Origin: Niastella vici
Lineage (GTDB): Bacteria; Bacteroidota; Bacteroidia; Chitinophagales; Chitinophagaceae
Reading direction: 5' to 3'
Length of the DNA: 64,000 nt
Assembly (NCBI RefSeq): GCF_002077945.1
Contig: NZ_LVYD01000049.1
Coordinates: 143,884 to 207,883, forward strand
Below the pieces are notes generated by a model. That model saw only the letters and a program-made list of their open reading frames with translations. It made no database searches and was not told the origin of the DNA. The translations under genes and the position numbers were made by a program. Below are positions 1 to 9,679 of the stretch, piece by piece. Numbering within the stretch: position 1 is the stretch's first letter; each line of letters starts with the position of its first letter.

Positions 1-2163
1 CGTATTACCGTTACCATGCAGCTGGGCCAGCGTTGGCGCTATAACCAGCGATACAATCGACATTAACTTGATCAGGATATTCATTGATGGGCCTGAAGTA
101 TCTTTAAACGGATCACCTACGGTATCACCGGTTACAGACGCTTTATGCGGCTCACTTTTTTTGTAATAGATCTGACCATTGATCTCAACACCTTTCTCAA
201 ATGATTTCTTGGCGTTATCCCAGGCGCCACCGGCGTTGTTCTGGAACATACCCATCAATACACCGCTAACGGTAGCACCGGCCAGGAAACCACCTAATGC
301 TTCGGGGCCTAACAGGAAACCAATGATAAGCGGGGAAGCGATGGCAATAAAGCCAGGCAGCATCATTTTCTTGATTGAGGCATCGGTAGAAATGGCAACG
401 CATTTATCATATTCGGGTTTGCCTTTTCCTTCCATAATACCGGGAATGGTTTTGAACTGTCGACGCACTTCTTCTACCATGGCCATGGCTGCCTGCCCCA
501 CCGCGCGTATAGCCAGTGAAGAGAAGATGAAGGGGATCATACCACCTACAAACAGGGCGGCCAGTACATCGGCTTTGTAAATATTGATACCCGGAATTTT
601 TGCTACTCCAACAAATGCAGCAAACAGGGCCAGCGCTGTTAAGGCGGCAGAAGCGATCGCAAATCCTTTACCGGTAGCTGCGGTAGTGTTACCTACTGCA
701 TCCAGTACGTCGGTCTTTTCGCGCACTTCTTTGGGCAGTTCGCTCATTTCGGCAATACCACCGGCGTTATCGGCAATAGGACCGAAAGCGTCGATGGCCA
801 GTTGCATAGCGGTGGTGGCCATCATGCCGGCAGCGGCGATACCTACACCATACAAACCGGCGCATTGGTAAGAACCCCAAATGCCACCAGCCAGTACCAG
901 AATAGGCAACAGGGTTGATTCCATACCTACTGCCAAACCACCAATAACGTTGGTTGCATGGCCGGTACCTGATTGACGCACGATGCTTAACACCGGGCGT
1001 TTGCCCATGGCTGTATAATATTCAGTGATGATACTCATTAAAGTTCCCACTACCAGGCCCACGACAATAGCGCCGAGGATGCCTTCGCGGGTGAATGTTT
1101 TGGCGCCTTCTATGAGCGTACCATTTGCCATATCACGAACCAGGTGGAACTCGCCTTCGGGCAGTATCCAGAACACCAGGCCGATAGAGGCAATGGCAGT
1201 AAGGATGATAGAACCCCAGTTACCCATGTTCAGCGCTTTTTGCACGGTGCTGGTATTAACACCGGCCGTTTCGCTGATGCGTACAAAGAAGGTCCCAATG
1301 ATAGAAAATATGATACCTGCCGCGGCGATCAGCATAGGCAATAATATCAATGAATAACCACTGAACCTGTCTGCTACAACAGCTTCCCGTCCCAGTACCA
1401 TGGTGGCTAATACAGTGGCTACATAAGAACCAAACAGGTCGGCGCCCATACCGGCTACGTCGCCCACGTTATCACCCACATTGTCGGCAATGGTAGCAGG
1501 GTTGCGTGGATCGTCTTCCGGAATACCGGCTTCTACTTTACCAACCAGGTCGGCGCCTACGTCGGCAGCTTTGGTATAAATACCGCCACCTACACGGGCA
1601 AACAGGGCAATAGATTCAGCACCCAGTGAAAAGCCGGTAAGCACTTCAATGGTCCTGATCATTTCTGGCGAATCAACCCCTGCGTCAGGAGCGAACAGCA
1701 TTTTCAGGATGATAAACAAACTGCCTAAGCCCAATACCGCCAAACCGGCCACACCCAAACCCATTACAGAGCCGCCGGTAAAAGATACCGCCAGTGCTTT
1801 GCTTAAGCTGGTACGGGCTGCATGCGCGGTGCGTACATTGGCTTTGGTGGCCACACGCATACCAATATAACCGGCAGTAGCGCTGAATACTGCACCAAAG
1901 ACAAAAGCAATGGCAATTGCCCAGTGAGAGTCAGGATTAGCCATGGCCATTACGCCAAGCAAAATGGCTACTATCACAACGAAGTAACCCAGAATTTTCC
2001 ATTCGGCCCGTAAAAAGGCCATTGCACCTTGTGCTATGTATGTGCTGATTTCTTTCATGCGGTCGGAACCCGCGTCTTGTTTGGAAACCCAATTGAATTT
2101 GATGAAAGTATACAGCAAGCCGACGATGCCCATGAGTGGCACCAGATAGAACAGTTTGTCCAT
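1..2163 (-). CDS. hppA: Membrane-bound ion-pumping pyrophosphatase (partial, C-terminus cut by window edge)
   Basis: Integral membrane pyrophosphatase that couples hydrolysis of PPi to pumping of H+ and/or Na+ across the inner membrane. The reading frame is open for 721 codons from the ATG at 2163 to the left edge, so only the extreme C-terminus is missing. The translation contains the substrate-site signatures [11 protein letters not shown] and [19 protein letters not shown], both diagnostic of the family, and many hydrophobic segments. The segment [12 protein letters not shown] carries Ala where K+-independent enzymes have Lys, which by family knowledge predicts a K+-dependent enzyme. Whether H+, Na+ or both are pumped cannot be decided from what I can see. 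A Bacteroidota-type -7 box lies just upstream. Confidence 0.95.
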   Translation of the reverse strand, partial: MDKLFYLVPLMGIVGLLYTFIKFNWVSKQDAGSDRMKEISTYIAQGAMAFLRAEWKILGYFVVIVAILLGVMAMANPDSHWAIAIAFVFGAVFSATAGYIGMRVATKANVRTAHAARTSLSKALAVSFTGGSVMGLGVAGLAVLGLGSLFIILKMLFAPDAGVDSPEMIRTIEVLTGFSLGAESIALFARVGGGIYTKAADVGADLVGKVEAGIPEDDPRNPATIADNVGDNVGDVAGMGADLFGSYVATVLATMVLGREAVVADRFSGYSLILLPMLIAAAGIIFSIIGTFFVRISETAGVNTSTVQKALNMGNWGSIILTAIASIGLVFWILPEGEFHLVRDMANGTLIEGAKTFTREGILGAIVVGLVVGTLMSIITEYYTAMGKRPVLSIVRQSGTGHATNVIGGLAVGMESTLLPILVLAGGIWGSYQCAGLYGVGIAAAGMMATTAMQLAIDAFGPIADNAGGIAEMSELPKEVREKTDVLDAVGNTTAATGKGFAIASAALTALALFAAFVGVAKIPGINIYKADVLAALFVGGMIPFIFSSLAIRAVGQAAMAMVEEVRRQFKTIPGIMEGKGKPEYDKCVAISTDASIKKMMLPGFIAIASPLIIGFLLGPEALGGFLAGATVSGVLMGMFQNNAGGAWDNAKKSFEKGVEINGQIYYKKSEPHKASVTGDTVGDPFKDTSGPSMNILIKLMSIVSLVIAPTLAQLHGNGNT

Positions 2164-2199
2164 AGTTTTGATCTTGTTCTCTTGATTTTACAGAGTGGG

Positions 2200-2207
2200 C
2201 AAAAATA
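2200..2207 (-). promoter_or_regulatory. Candidate -7 box of the pyrophosphatase promoter
   Basis: On the minus strand this reads TATTTTTG, matching the Bacteroidota primary-sigma -7 consensus TAnnTTTG, 37-44 bases upstream of the start codon. A T-rich stretch lies roughly where the -33 element would be but is not a clean TTTG. This is a motif match only. Confidence 0.4.
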
Positions 2208-2380
2208 GGGGAAAACGGCTTAAAATTAAAACAGTTCTGGGTTTCAGCGGATTCTGTGGTCGCGGTTTTGGGGGTGTTTTGCAGGGGTGGGGAAAAGCTG
2301 TTACAAAAAAGGTCCGATGCAATAAATTTATTGCTTATGACCCGGGGCGCAAGGCCGGGGTTAAAGGTACAATGTACAAT

Positions 2381-2415
2381 AAAAAGGCTGCCCCGGCAAA
2401 TACCGGAGCAGCCTC
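2381..2415 (-). terminator. Rho-independent terminator after the AsmA-like gene
   Basis: On the minus strand an 11-bp stem (2403-2413 with 2386-2396, one G-U pair) with a 6-base loop is followed by TTTTT. It sits 18 bases after the stop of the AsmA-like gene. Confidence 0.85.
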
Positions 2416-2432
2416 AATTATGGTGAAAGTTG

Positions 2433-5400
2433 TTAATTCTTTTTGAACAATCCTTTCAAGATGTTTTTGCCTTTATCTACAGCCTCCTGTTTAATATCCC
2501 TTTTCGAACTGTCTTTGGTATTCGTACTATCCTTTTGTCCTAACAACTGTTTTGCGATCTGATTCTTTACTTCCTGCTTCACTTCGTCCTTCACCTGGTT
2601 CTTTACCGCTTGCAGGGAATCCCTTGCGGCGGCTTTTTTAGCTTCTACCAGCTCTTTGGCCTGGTCTTTCATCTCATCGGCCAGGCTGCTTCCTGAACCC
2701 GAAAGGTCGGTCTTTACAGTGGGGTTGGTGATTGAACCGCCCATGTTCACCTTGAAGCTGATGACATCGCTCACTTTTACGGGAATGCCTTTGCTGTTGG
2801 CCTGGGCGGCAAGGTTGTTCACCAGGGCATTGGCTTTGTTCCCCAGTTTTTCGCGCGGCACTTTCATGTTGATCACATAATCGATCGACTGATCGAGCCC
2901 ATGTTTGCCGCCAATTTCCATATCCATGTCCTGCACTTTTACGTGGAAAGGTTTTACAAACACTTTTCCATCGGCCACATCAAAATAACTTTTCACATCT
3001 TTCAGCGTGATCTGTTTCAGGCTCGAAACATCCAGCGCAGATGCCAGTTTTTCCAACGGTGCAAATTTGTTCAGCACGCCTTCCAGCAATAACAGCGAGC
3101 CGTTGCCGGTAATGCTGCTGAGGTCGGGCATCATGGTTTCACCCAGCTTGCCGGTCATGGTGAGCTTTGAGGTTAATTTACCTGCAATGAACTGACCAAT
3201 AGGCATCAGCTTCTGAAAGGTATTATAGGCAAAGAAAGATTTTTGAATGTCGAGGTTCTGTACGTCATAGGTAAGCGAAATATCGGGTTTCTTTTTGCTT
3301 ACTTTGGTAGAGTAGGAGCCACCGAGTGCAATGGTTCCGTCCAGGGCCTGCATTTTTATATCTTTCATGGTAACGGTCTCGTCCTTTATGCCGAGCGTAC
3401 CGCTGATGTTATTGTAATCGACCTTGTCGTAATGCACACTGCCTGCTTTGGCATTAAGTGTGAGGTTCAGGTTTTTGGGAACGGCGAAAGGCGCGCTGGC
3501 TGCGGGGGTAGAACCGGCGGCGGCCGTGTCTTTGGCGGCGGGTGCAGGGGTAGCAGTAGCCGTAGAAGTTCCCATTAATTTATTCAGGTCTACTTTATCG
3601 GCCGATACGTTCAGTACTCCTGAAAGGGTTTCATCTTTCAATGCATACCCTATTAAGTTATCGAAGCTGCCGTTGGCGTTAAAATTGGTGCCCTGGAAAT
3701 TACCGGTAACATCGTTCACCGTAACATTTTTGGGGTTAAAGGTGAGCTGGGTATTTTTCAGGTTAACACCATCGGGATAATCTTTCGATTTATAGCTCAC
3801 ATTGGAAACCTGTACGGTGCCGGCAGTTTGAATGGCATCGTACTGGCTTTTATCGATTGATGATTTTTTACCCTTTACCGATACATTGGCATTCAGGTTG
3901 CCTGCCAGTGATGTGCCGGGCTCGAATTTATAGAACTGCGCTATATTGGCCAGGTTGAATGTGCCTTTGGCGGTTCCGTCAAAATACGGATCAGAAGCCA
4001 GTGTTTTGAGCAGCAGGGTAAGGTCAACCACATCTTTGCCGATCTCGGCATGGGCGGCAGGTATTGTGATCACTGCATGATCGGCCATTGCATCGGGCGC
4101 TTCAAAATTTATTCGTGCGCTGGTGTTCTGTATGGGCGCCGGGAAATCTTTCGATGCATAATACAGGTTTTTGATGTCGATATATCCTTTGGCTGTAAAT
4201 TCTCCGGGTTGTTGTTTTTGTACTACGGCCAAACTGCCTTTTGCCTGTACATCGGCATCAACGGTGCCGCTGATTTTGGTACCGGGCAACTTTACAAACT
4301 GGGTAATGCCGGCCAGGTCGAGCTTGCCCTTGGCAGCCGCATCGATGTACCGGGCGGTCATGGGTTTTTGGAACAGTACATGGAAATCGAAAGGATCGTT
4401 GCCAAATTCAATATGACCTTTGAGAAGATTTATAACTGTATTATCGGTTGCCCCATCATGATTAAAGGCATTTAACTGTATGTTGATGTTTTTAACAGGT
4501 TTCGGCAGATCGGGATACTGGAAGAAACCATCCTGTATATCCAGTGTAACATTGTAGGCCGGCATTTGGGTGCTGCTGTAGGTGCCTTTTACAGAACCAT
4601 TGAAGGAGGCTTTACCGCTTGTTTTAATTTTTTCAAAGTCTGTCTGGTATACAGCGGGTATCAATGACAGAATGCTTTTAAAGTCGTTTGAAGGTGTTTT
4701 AAAGCTGATATCCATATTGTAGGTGCTGTCGTTCACCAGCTGAATAAAACCTTCTGTTGCCAGTTTTAAATCGTTCAGGGCTATTTCGTCGGTCTTCCAG
4801 GTGTATTTGCTGTTTTTGGCATCCACTTCCACATCGAGGTCAATACCCGTTTTTGTTCTGTTGAGATAGGGAATGCCACCATAGATAAACGTTATGGCAT
4901 CGGCCTTTGTATTGGTTTTGAGGGTGAACAGGTCGCTGGTAAAATCACCGCTGCCTTCGTGGGTGAAATTAACGAGCTCGGTGCTCATTCCGGTGCTGGC
5001 ATCATCGTACAGAACATATGCATTGTTGATGGCATAGTGCTGCAGGTTCATTTGAAAAGGCGATGAGGCAGCTGTATCAGTGTTGGGTGTGGCGGCAGCG
5101 GTATCGGGTTTGGCGATGTCCCAGTTTGCTTTCCCTTCTTTGTTAACCAGGGCATGAATACGCGGTTCATCGATATTAACCGAATAAATTTTCATATTCT
5201 TGCCGCCGATTACGCTGAACAGGTTTACGGCCACATCGATCTCCTTCGCGCTGATGAGGGTATCTTTGGCGAATTGGTCGGTGCCTATTACCTGCAGGTT
5301 TTCGAGCGTTACAGAAACTCTGGGGAAATGACGGAAAAAGGAGAGGTTGAGGTCTTTAAAATCTACATGGGCATTTATGTTCTTGTTGATCTGTTCCTTG

Positions 5401-5504
5401 GCTATGGCTATTATCTTGCCTTTGAATATAAAAGGGGCCACAAACAGGATAACGATCAGCACGGCCAGGGAAATGCCAGTGATCTTTGCGATTTTCTTGA
5501 GCAT
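2433..5504 (-). CDS. AsmA-family inner-membrane-anchored protein
   Basis: A 1023-residue protein with one N-terminal membrane anchor (about residues 8-28) and a long periplasmic region of repetitive beta-strand character, ending in a Lys/Gln-rich, partly coiled-coil tail. The N-terminus (GISLAVLIVILFVAPFIFKG, then a KDLNLSFFRHFPRVSVTLEN-type segment) and the C-terminal region around residues 800-930 match the AsmA/DUF748 pattern. Relatives such as AsmA, TamB and YhdP are implicated in outer-membrane lipid homeostasis and lipid transport; the exact role here is unknown. Low-complexity Ala/Pro/Thr patches near residues 130-145 and 640-660 look like linkers. It is monocistronic and closed by a strong terminator. 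Confidence 0.85.
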   Translation of the reverse strand: MLKKIAKITGISLAVLIVILFVAPFIFKGKIIAIAKEQINKNINAHVDFKDLNLSFFRHFPRVSVTLENLQVIGTDQFAKDTLISAKEIDVAVNLFSVIGGKNMKIYSVNIDEPRIHALVNKEGKANWDIAKPDTAAATPNTDTAASSPFQMNLQHYAINNAYVLYDDASTGMSTELVNFTHEGSGDFTSDLFTLKTNTKADAITFIYGGIPYLNRTKTGIDLDVEVDAKNSKYTWKTDEIALNDLKLATEGFIQLVNDSTYNMDISFKTPSNDFKSILSLIPAVYQTDFEKIKTSGKASFNGSVKGTYSSTQMPAYNVTLDIQDGFFQYPDLPKPVKNINIQLNAFNHDGATDNTVINLLKGHIEFGNDPFDFHVLFQKPMTARYIDAAAKGKLDLAGITQFVKLPGTKISGTVDADVQAKGSLAVVQKQQPGEFTAKGYIDIKNLYYASKDFPAPIQNTSARINFEAPDAMADHAVITIPAAHAEIGKDVVDLTLLLKTLASDPYFDGTAKGTFNLANIAQFYKFEPGTSLAGNLNANVSVKGKKSSIDKSQYDAIQTAGTVQVSNVSYKSKDYPDGVNLKNTQLTFNPKNVTVNDVTGNFQGTNFNANGSFDNLIGYALKDETLSGVLNVSADKVDLNKLMGTSTATATPAPAAKDTAAAGSTPAASAPFAVPKNLNLTLNAKAGSVHYDKVDYNNISGTLGIKDETVTMKDIKMQALDGTIALGGSYSTKVSKKKPDISLTYDVQNLDIQKSFFAYNTFQKLMPIGQFIAGKLTSKLTMTGKLGETMMPDLSSITGNGSLLLLEGVLNKFAPLEKLASALDVSSLKQITLKDVKSYFDVADGKVFVKPFHVKVQDMDMEIGGKHGLDQSIDYVINMKVPREKLGNKANALVNNLAAQANSKGIPVKVSDVISFKVNMGGSITNPTVKTDLSGSGSSLADEMKDQAKELVEAKKAAARDSLQAVKNQVKDEVKQEVKNQIAKQLLGQKDSTNTKDSSKRDIKQEAVDKGKNILKGLFKKN

Positions 5505-5626
5505 AGGTAATTGGTTTACTTGCTTTTATCTGAAATGTGAAGATAGGTCAAGTAATTTAATTCTCTAAGTAGAGTTTTTATTAATAATTACAGGGTTCAC
5601 CCTTAAATATATCAAATTATTGTAAA

Positions 5627-6223
5627 ATGACTCCTGAAAGACGTGCCCGCCTGCTGGCAGTATTAAATAAGCGGCAATGTGATTTAACGGTGGTGCTGGA
5701 GAATGTTTTTGATCCGCATAATATTTCAGCGGTAATGCGTACCTGTGATGCGGTTGGCGTACAGGAAGTATATGTGTTGAACACAAAAATTCCGCGGCAT
5801 AAGAAATGGGGCGCCAAAAGCAGCAGCAGCGCTGCCAAATGGCTGAGTGTATACCAGTTCACCGATGCGGAAGCCTGTTTTTCGGCCTTGCGGCAGAAAT
5901 ATGATAAGATCTTAACGACCCATTTAAGCAGTGACGCCGTTAATTTGTACGATATTGATTTCACCGGCCGTATTGCGCTGGTATTCGGCAATGAGCATTC
6001 GGGTGTGAGTGATGAAATAAGGGCGATGGCCGATGGTAATTTTATTATTCCACAGGTGGGCATTATTAAATCGCTGAACATTTCCGTTGCCTGTGCGGTT
6101 ACTTTGTATGAGGCACAACGGCAAAAGAAATTGGCAGGGCATTATGATACCTGCCGTATACCGGAGCCACAATTGACCGGGTTATTGGAGAAATGGGGAT
6201 TTGAGGAAGAAATAGAGAAATAG
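5627..6223 (+). CDS. trmH: tRNA (guanosine-18-2'-O)-methyltransferase TrmH
   Basis: A SPOUT-class 2'-O-methyltransferase of 198 residues that uses SAM, predicted to methylate G18 in the tRNA D-loop. All three family motifs are visible: NISAVMRTCDA at residues 32-42 with the likely catalytic Arg38, FGNEHSGVSDE at 120-130, and IPQVGIIKSLNISVACAV at 141-158, which forms the knotted SAM site. The N-terminal TPERRARLLAVLNKRQ segment is typical of TrmH rather than of TrmL or RlmB, and there is no L30e-like N-terminal extension. It is transcribed divergently from the AsmA-like gene. I see no convincing promoter. Confidence 0.9.
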   Translation: MTPERRARLLAVLNKRQCDLTVVLENVFDPHNISAVMRTCDAVGVQEVYVLNTKIPRHKKWGAKSSSSAAKWLSVYQFTDAEACFSALRQKYDKILTTHLSSDAVNLYDIDFTGRIALVFGNEHSGVSDEIRAMADGNFIIPQVGIIKSLNISVACAVTLYEAQRQKKLAGHYDTCRIPEPQLTGLLEKWGFEEEIEK

Positions 6224-6376
6224 GATGTAGGAGGTAAGAAGTAGAAAATTGCCAATGCCGATTTCACAACTGGTTCATGCGAGCCAAAGTATTCACCATT
6301 GACCATTCACAATTTAAAACACAAAAGCATCCATGAAAGTCTTATATCTTACTTCATACTTCATTCTTCTTACTTC
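6224..6376. repeat. Inverted pair of heptad arrays, running into the TlpA-like signal peptide
   Basis: The left array (6224-6244) has the units GATGTAG, GAGGTAA and GAAGTAG. The right array (6341-6376) has CTTATAT, CTTACTT, CATACTT, CATTCTT and CTTACTT, and is the reverse-complement type of the left one. Between them a third array (6291-6311) reads ATTCACC, ATTGACC, ATTCACA. The period is 7 throughout. The right array is coding and specifies most of the signal peptide of the downstream gene. Confidence 0.8.
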
Positions 6377-6821
6377 AATGGGCTTCTCCCAAACTATCAA
6401 AAAAGTGAAAGTGACCGAAGTGGAAGACTACATTAAGAACAGCGATCATCCTATTGTGCTGAATTGCTGGGCTACCTGGTGTGCGCCCTGTGTTGAGGAA
6501 ATCCCTTATTTTATGGAAACGGTAAAAAAGTACAGCGATCAAAAAGTTGAATTGCTGCTGGTAAGCCTTGATCTGCCAAAATCATATCCCACCCAAATAC
6601 AGGCGCTGATAAAGAAAAAGAATTTCGAAGCCACTTACTTCTGGCTGAACGAAACCAATGCCGATTATTTTTGTCCGAAGATAGATCCCAAATGGGATGG
6701 CACGCTGCCTTCTACCTTATTTGTAAATACAAAGACCGGTTACCGTAAATTTTTTGGCCGTCCCATGACCGATAGACAAATTGAATTGGAAGTGGGCAGG
6801 TTAACCGGATTGAAACAATAA
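6333..6821 (+). CDS. TlpA-like thioredoxin-fold protein
   Basis: A 162-residue exported thiol-disulfide oxidoreductase. A signal peptide (about residues 1-19, ending GFSQ) is followed by a thioredoxin fold with the active site WCAPC (Cys50 and Cys53), in the context NCWATWCAPCVEEIPYF typical of TlpA/ResA reductases. It probably acts in the periplasm on cysteines of other exported proteins; the substrate is unknown. The signal-peptide codons from 6341 coincide with a heptad repeat array, so the export signal appears to have been built or remodelled from repeat DNA. It converges with the DUF4142 gene. Confidence 0.85.
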   Translation: MKVLYLTSYFILLTSMGFSQTIKKVKVTEVEDYIKNSDHPIVLNCWATWCAPCVEEIPYFMETVKKYSDQKVELLLVSLDLPKSYPTQIQALIKKKNFEATYFWLNETNADYFCPKIDPKWDGTLPSTLFVNTKTGYRKFFGRPMTDRQIELEVGRLTGLKQ

Positions 6822-6824
6822 TAT

Positions 6825-6863
6825 AAAAAAATGCACATTGAGCACGTTTTGCGCAATGTGCAT
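6825..6863 (-). terminator. Terminator of the DUF4142 gene
   Basis: A perfect 10-bp inverted repeat (6831-6840 and 6854-6863) with a 13-base loop is followed on the minus strand by a T-run (6825-6830). It lies between two convergent genes; the T-run favours the minus-strand transcript. Confidence 0.8.
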
Positions 6864-6886
6864 GAATATATCAAAAACCAACGCTG

Positions 6887-7498
6887 TTACTTCAGACTTT
6901 TGTTTATTGCTTTTGCTGAATCAAGATGCCGCCTGAGTGTAGGTAATTTTTGCGATGCAAATGTTTTTACATCAGGATCGGTGCCATTCTCTGCAACTTT
7001 TTCAAATGCTTTAATATCATCCTGGTGGTCATCGACCATCATTTTAATATAAGCTTTGTCGAACTCGGCGCCATTCTTCTTGCTAAGGTCATCGTAATGA
7101 TCTTTGTGTTTTCCCATGTCGGCGGGGGGCGTTACATTTTTCTGACGGCAAATGGCTTTCAGATCATCGTTGACAGCTGAATGATCACGAACCATCATTT
7201 CGCCAAAATTCTTCACACGCTGGCTCATGGCTTTTTCCTGTGCCAGTTTTCCCAATTCAACCTCCATCATACCACCCATGGCGGCTTCATCAATAAAATT
7301 ATGTGTTTTGTCATCAACGGTACTTTGTGCAGCCCGGGACTCTTCGGTGGTCTTGTTACGATCCGTGGCCGTTTTGTCTGGCGCCTGGTTTATTGATCCT
7401 ACTGAATCGTTGTTTATAGTCTTATTCGACGACGGGCTTTGACAGGCAAACAGGGCCATAGCACAAACTGTAATAGAAGAGAAAATTGTTTTTTTCAT
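6887..7498 (-). CDS. DUF4142 lipoprotein
   Basis: A 203-residue protein with a lipoprotein signal (FACQ, Cys19), a Ser/Asn/Thr-rich linker to about residue 65, and a helical DUF4142 domain (FIDEAAMGGMMEVELGKLAQ ... MMVRDHSAVNDDL ... YIKMMVDDHQDDIKAFEKVAE). The paired Asp-His motifs (VRDHS and VDDHQ) resemble the ferritin-like, DUF305-type metal-binding four-helix bundle. The family is common in Bacteroidota and Proteobacteria and its function is not established. It is monocistronic with its own terminator. Confidence 0.85.
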   Translation of the reverse strand: MKKTIFSSITVCAMALFACQSPSSNKTINNDSVGSINQAPDKTATDRNKTTEESRAAQSTVDDKTHNFIDEAAMGGMMEVELGKLAQEKAMSQRVKNFGEMMVRDHSAVNDDLKAICRQKNVTPPADMGKHKDHYDDLSKKNGAEFDKAYIKMMVDDHQDDIKAFEKVAENGTDPDVKTFASQKLPTLRRHLDSAKAINKSLK

Positions 7499-7845
7499 CT
7501 GAATATTATTTTTGGTGTTTTATAAGTAGCCGGTGGGGTTCATTAGCGGGTCGATCCTATAGCAGCATTTATTGTGCCCTGCCCGGCTTTGTCGTTATAA
7601 TGATAATAATCATGGAGGGTATAGATAACACATTGCCGGTTGTGGGGAGTAATTTCAACAGGGGAGAGAAGGGTGGTTTAAATGCGGCAACATTAAAGTT
7701 AAACGCAGAAGGTATATACAACTTTAGATTTCCGGCCTTTCGCCTTCAGCCCTCCCCATGCTGCCTTTCGCGTTCCGCAAAAAATAAAACCACCTGCCTT
7801 GCGACAGATGGTTTGTACAGATTTTAAAAACGGGACTTATTGGTG
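7499..7845. other. Intergenic region of 347 bp
   Basis: This region holds the unmapped promoter side of the DUF4142 gene and the terminator of the redoxin gene. I see no exact TAnnTTTG box, no RNA gene and no credible coding frame. Confidence 0.6.
7778..7813 (-). terminator. Terminator of the redoxin-like gene
   Basis: On the minus strand a 9-bp stem (7805-7813 with 7788-7796, one U-G pair) is followed by a T-rich tract (about 7778-7787). It lies 33 bases beyond the stop codon. Confidence 0.8.
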
Positions 7846-8451
7846 TTATGAAATTCTCTTAATTGAACAACCAACCGATCTGGATTGCTTCACTGATACT
7901 TCTTTGCCGGCCAGCTCTTCATTGATCGCTTCTTTTAAATGGTTCCGCTTTACACTGGCTGCATCGGAAGGACTGTCATCAATTGCTCCATGATAGATCA
8001 GTTTTCCTTCTTTATTGAACAGATAACATTCCGGTGTACGATTGGCGCCAAACGCATCGGCCAACTCATTGTTCTTATCTGCTGCATAGTACCAGCTGTA
8101 TCCCTGCGCCTTCGCATATTCCTGCATGGCACTCAATGACTCTGAACCCGAACGGTTGGCTTCATTAGAATTTAATAAAACCACACCAATACTTTTTTTT
8201 GTGGCAAACTGGCAGATTTCTTTAGTACGGGCCTGATTGTTGATCACCACAGGGCAGGTATTACAACTAAACATTACCAGCAAGCCGTTTTCTTTTATCG
8301 CATCCTTAAGCGTTATCTCTTTGCCGGAAATATCTTTTAACTTATTGTCTGCTTTTGGAACATTGGCCCCCAATGGTAATGGGTCTTTCATAGTAAACGA
8401 TAAAAACACCATTGCGGGCAACAGCAATAAGCTGATGAATGTTTTTTTCAT
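7846..8451 (-). CDS. Exported redoxin/AhpC-TSA-like thioredoxin-fold protein
   Basis: A 201-residue protein with an N-terminal signal peptide (about residues 1-20) and a thioredoxin-like fold. The active-site motif is FSCNTCPVV (Cys63 and Cys66), followed by features of the redoxin/AhpC-TSA group (SIGVVLLNSNEANR ... FGANRTPECYLFNKEGKLIYHGAIDD). The Arg-Thr-Pro segment corresponds to the cis-proline loop. The most likely role is a periplasmic peroxidase- or reductase-like thiol protein; the partner is unknown. The first Cys of the CxxC is preceded by Ser rather than Trp, as in many Bacteroidota members. Confidence 0.8.
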   Translation of the reverse strand: MKKTFISLLLLPAMVFLSFTMKDPLPLGANVPKADNKLKDISGKEITLKDAIKENGLLVMFSCNTCPVVINNQARTKEICQFATKKSIGVVLLNSNEANRSGSESLSAMQEYAKAQGYSWYYAADKNNELADAFGANRTPECYLFNKEGKLIYHGAIDDSPSDAASVKRNHLKEAINEELAGKEVSVKQSRSVGCSIKRIS

Positions 8452-8698
8452 CTGACATTTTTATTTTATTGTTATAAACAGGGCCGGAGGGAAATTCACC
8501 TGTATAAAACTTTCACCGTACTGTATCATTTCATGAAAGCTTTACGTGCAGCACTTTCATCGCAGCAGGTCGATATGGTAAACAGCTATGCAAAGTTTAC
8601 TAAAAAATGATGGTTTTACCTAGTTATTTCTTGGCTATCGGGTTTAAAATTTTATTAAAAAATGGGGAATAATTTTAATGTGAAGGAAGCGGACTGCA

Positions 8699-9679
8699 TT
8701 ACACGCGGTCATGAAAAATGAGGTCGTCGCTGGTATTGCTATGCAGTTGTTTCTGCCTTTCGAGACTCATGGCCTTTATGGAGTGGATGCTTACATTGAG
8801 CTCATACCCAATAAGCAGCACCAGTGAGTTGATGTAAATGATGATCATTAATACAATGACGGTACCAATGGAGCCATACAGGGCATTGTATTTTCCAAAG
8901 TTGTTTACAAATATGGAAAAGCCCAGGGTGGTGAGAATGCTTAAAAAGGTGGCCAGTATAGAGCCGGGTGATATCAGCTTCCAGCGTTTTTGAATGGCCG
9001 GCGCATATTTGTAAATAAATGCGATGGCATAAAAGATGAGGCTTACGAGGAACAACCACCTGAAGATACCGATAACGGTCAATACAAATTCACTTCTGAT
9101 ACCCAGCATTTTTAACACGGCGCCCTGCAGTATCAACAATAACACGCAGGCCAGTATAAGGCCCATGATGATCACTGTGAGCTTGATGGCCACCAGGCGG
9201 GTATTCAACCCCGTTCTTTTTTCAAAGCCTATATAATTCTTGTTAAAGGAACGCATGAGGCCCATCATACCGTTTGAGGCAAAAAATATCAACAACAAAA
9301 AGCCGAACGACAACAGGGCAATATGATCTTCTTTAAAGAAGCTGTCGACAAAACTGATGATGCCTTTGTTATAATTATCGGCCGGTATAATATCGCGGAT
9401 GATGGAGTGCAGCTGGCGCTTTACCTGTCCTTTTCGGATAAACGGCAAATTGGGTATCAATGTGAACAGGAACAAACAGGAGGGGGGTATCGACATAATA
9501 AAGTTATACGATACGGCCGAAGCTCTTTCGGTTAACCCAACGCGGCGCACCTGTTCTTTAAAGAATATAATAACGTCGTAGAGCGGTACCCCATCAAAGC
9601 CGGGTAAAACGATCTTCTTGCTTTTTTCTGATAAAAAGCGGAAAGGGGGTGAGTTTGATATAATGCGTTCTACGTTCAT
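8699..9679 (-). CDS. YihY/BrkB-family inner membrane protein
   Basis: A 326-residue polytopic membrane protein of the YihY/virulence factor BrkB family. About six transmembrane helices are visible, and the family signature region RASAVSYNFIMSIPPSCLFLFTLIP lies near residues 57-80. The C-terminal helix around 270-295 (GTVIVLMIIIYINSLVLLIGYELN) is also typical. Despite the historic name RNase BN, the family is not a ribonuclease and its activity is unsettled. Its ATG overlaps the mltG stop codon by 4 bases (ATGA), so translation is probably coupled to mltG. Confidence 0.85.
   Translation of the reverse strand: MNVERIISNSPPFRFLSEKSKKIVLPGFDGVPLYDVIIFFKEQVRRVGLTERASAVSYNFIMSIPPSCLFLFTLIPNLPFIRKGQVKRQLHSIIRDIIPADNYNKGIISFVDSFFKEDHIALLSFGFLLLIFFASNGMMGLMRSFNKNYIGFEKRTGLNTRLVAIKLTVIIMGLILACVLLLILQGAVLKMLGIRSEFVLTVIGIFRWLFLVSLIFYAIAFIYKYAPAIQKRWKLISPGSILATFLSILTTLGFSIFVNNFGKYNALYGSIGTVIVLMIIIYINSLVLLIGYELNVSIHSIKAMSLERQKQLHSNTSDDLIFHDRV

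Noticed and set aside
179..1357. Several plus-strand open frames at the left edge
   Set aside because: They are antisense to the pyrophosphatase, which shows unmistakable family motifs on the minus strand.
5617..6172. Minus-strand frames opposite trmH
   Set aside because: They are shadows of the TrmH reading frame; no start context or domain supports them.
7486..7827. 113-codon plus-strand frame in the gap between DUF4142 and redoxin genes
   Set aside because: It runs through a terminator hairpin and has no coding-like composition or domain.
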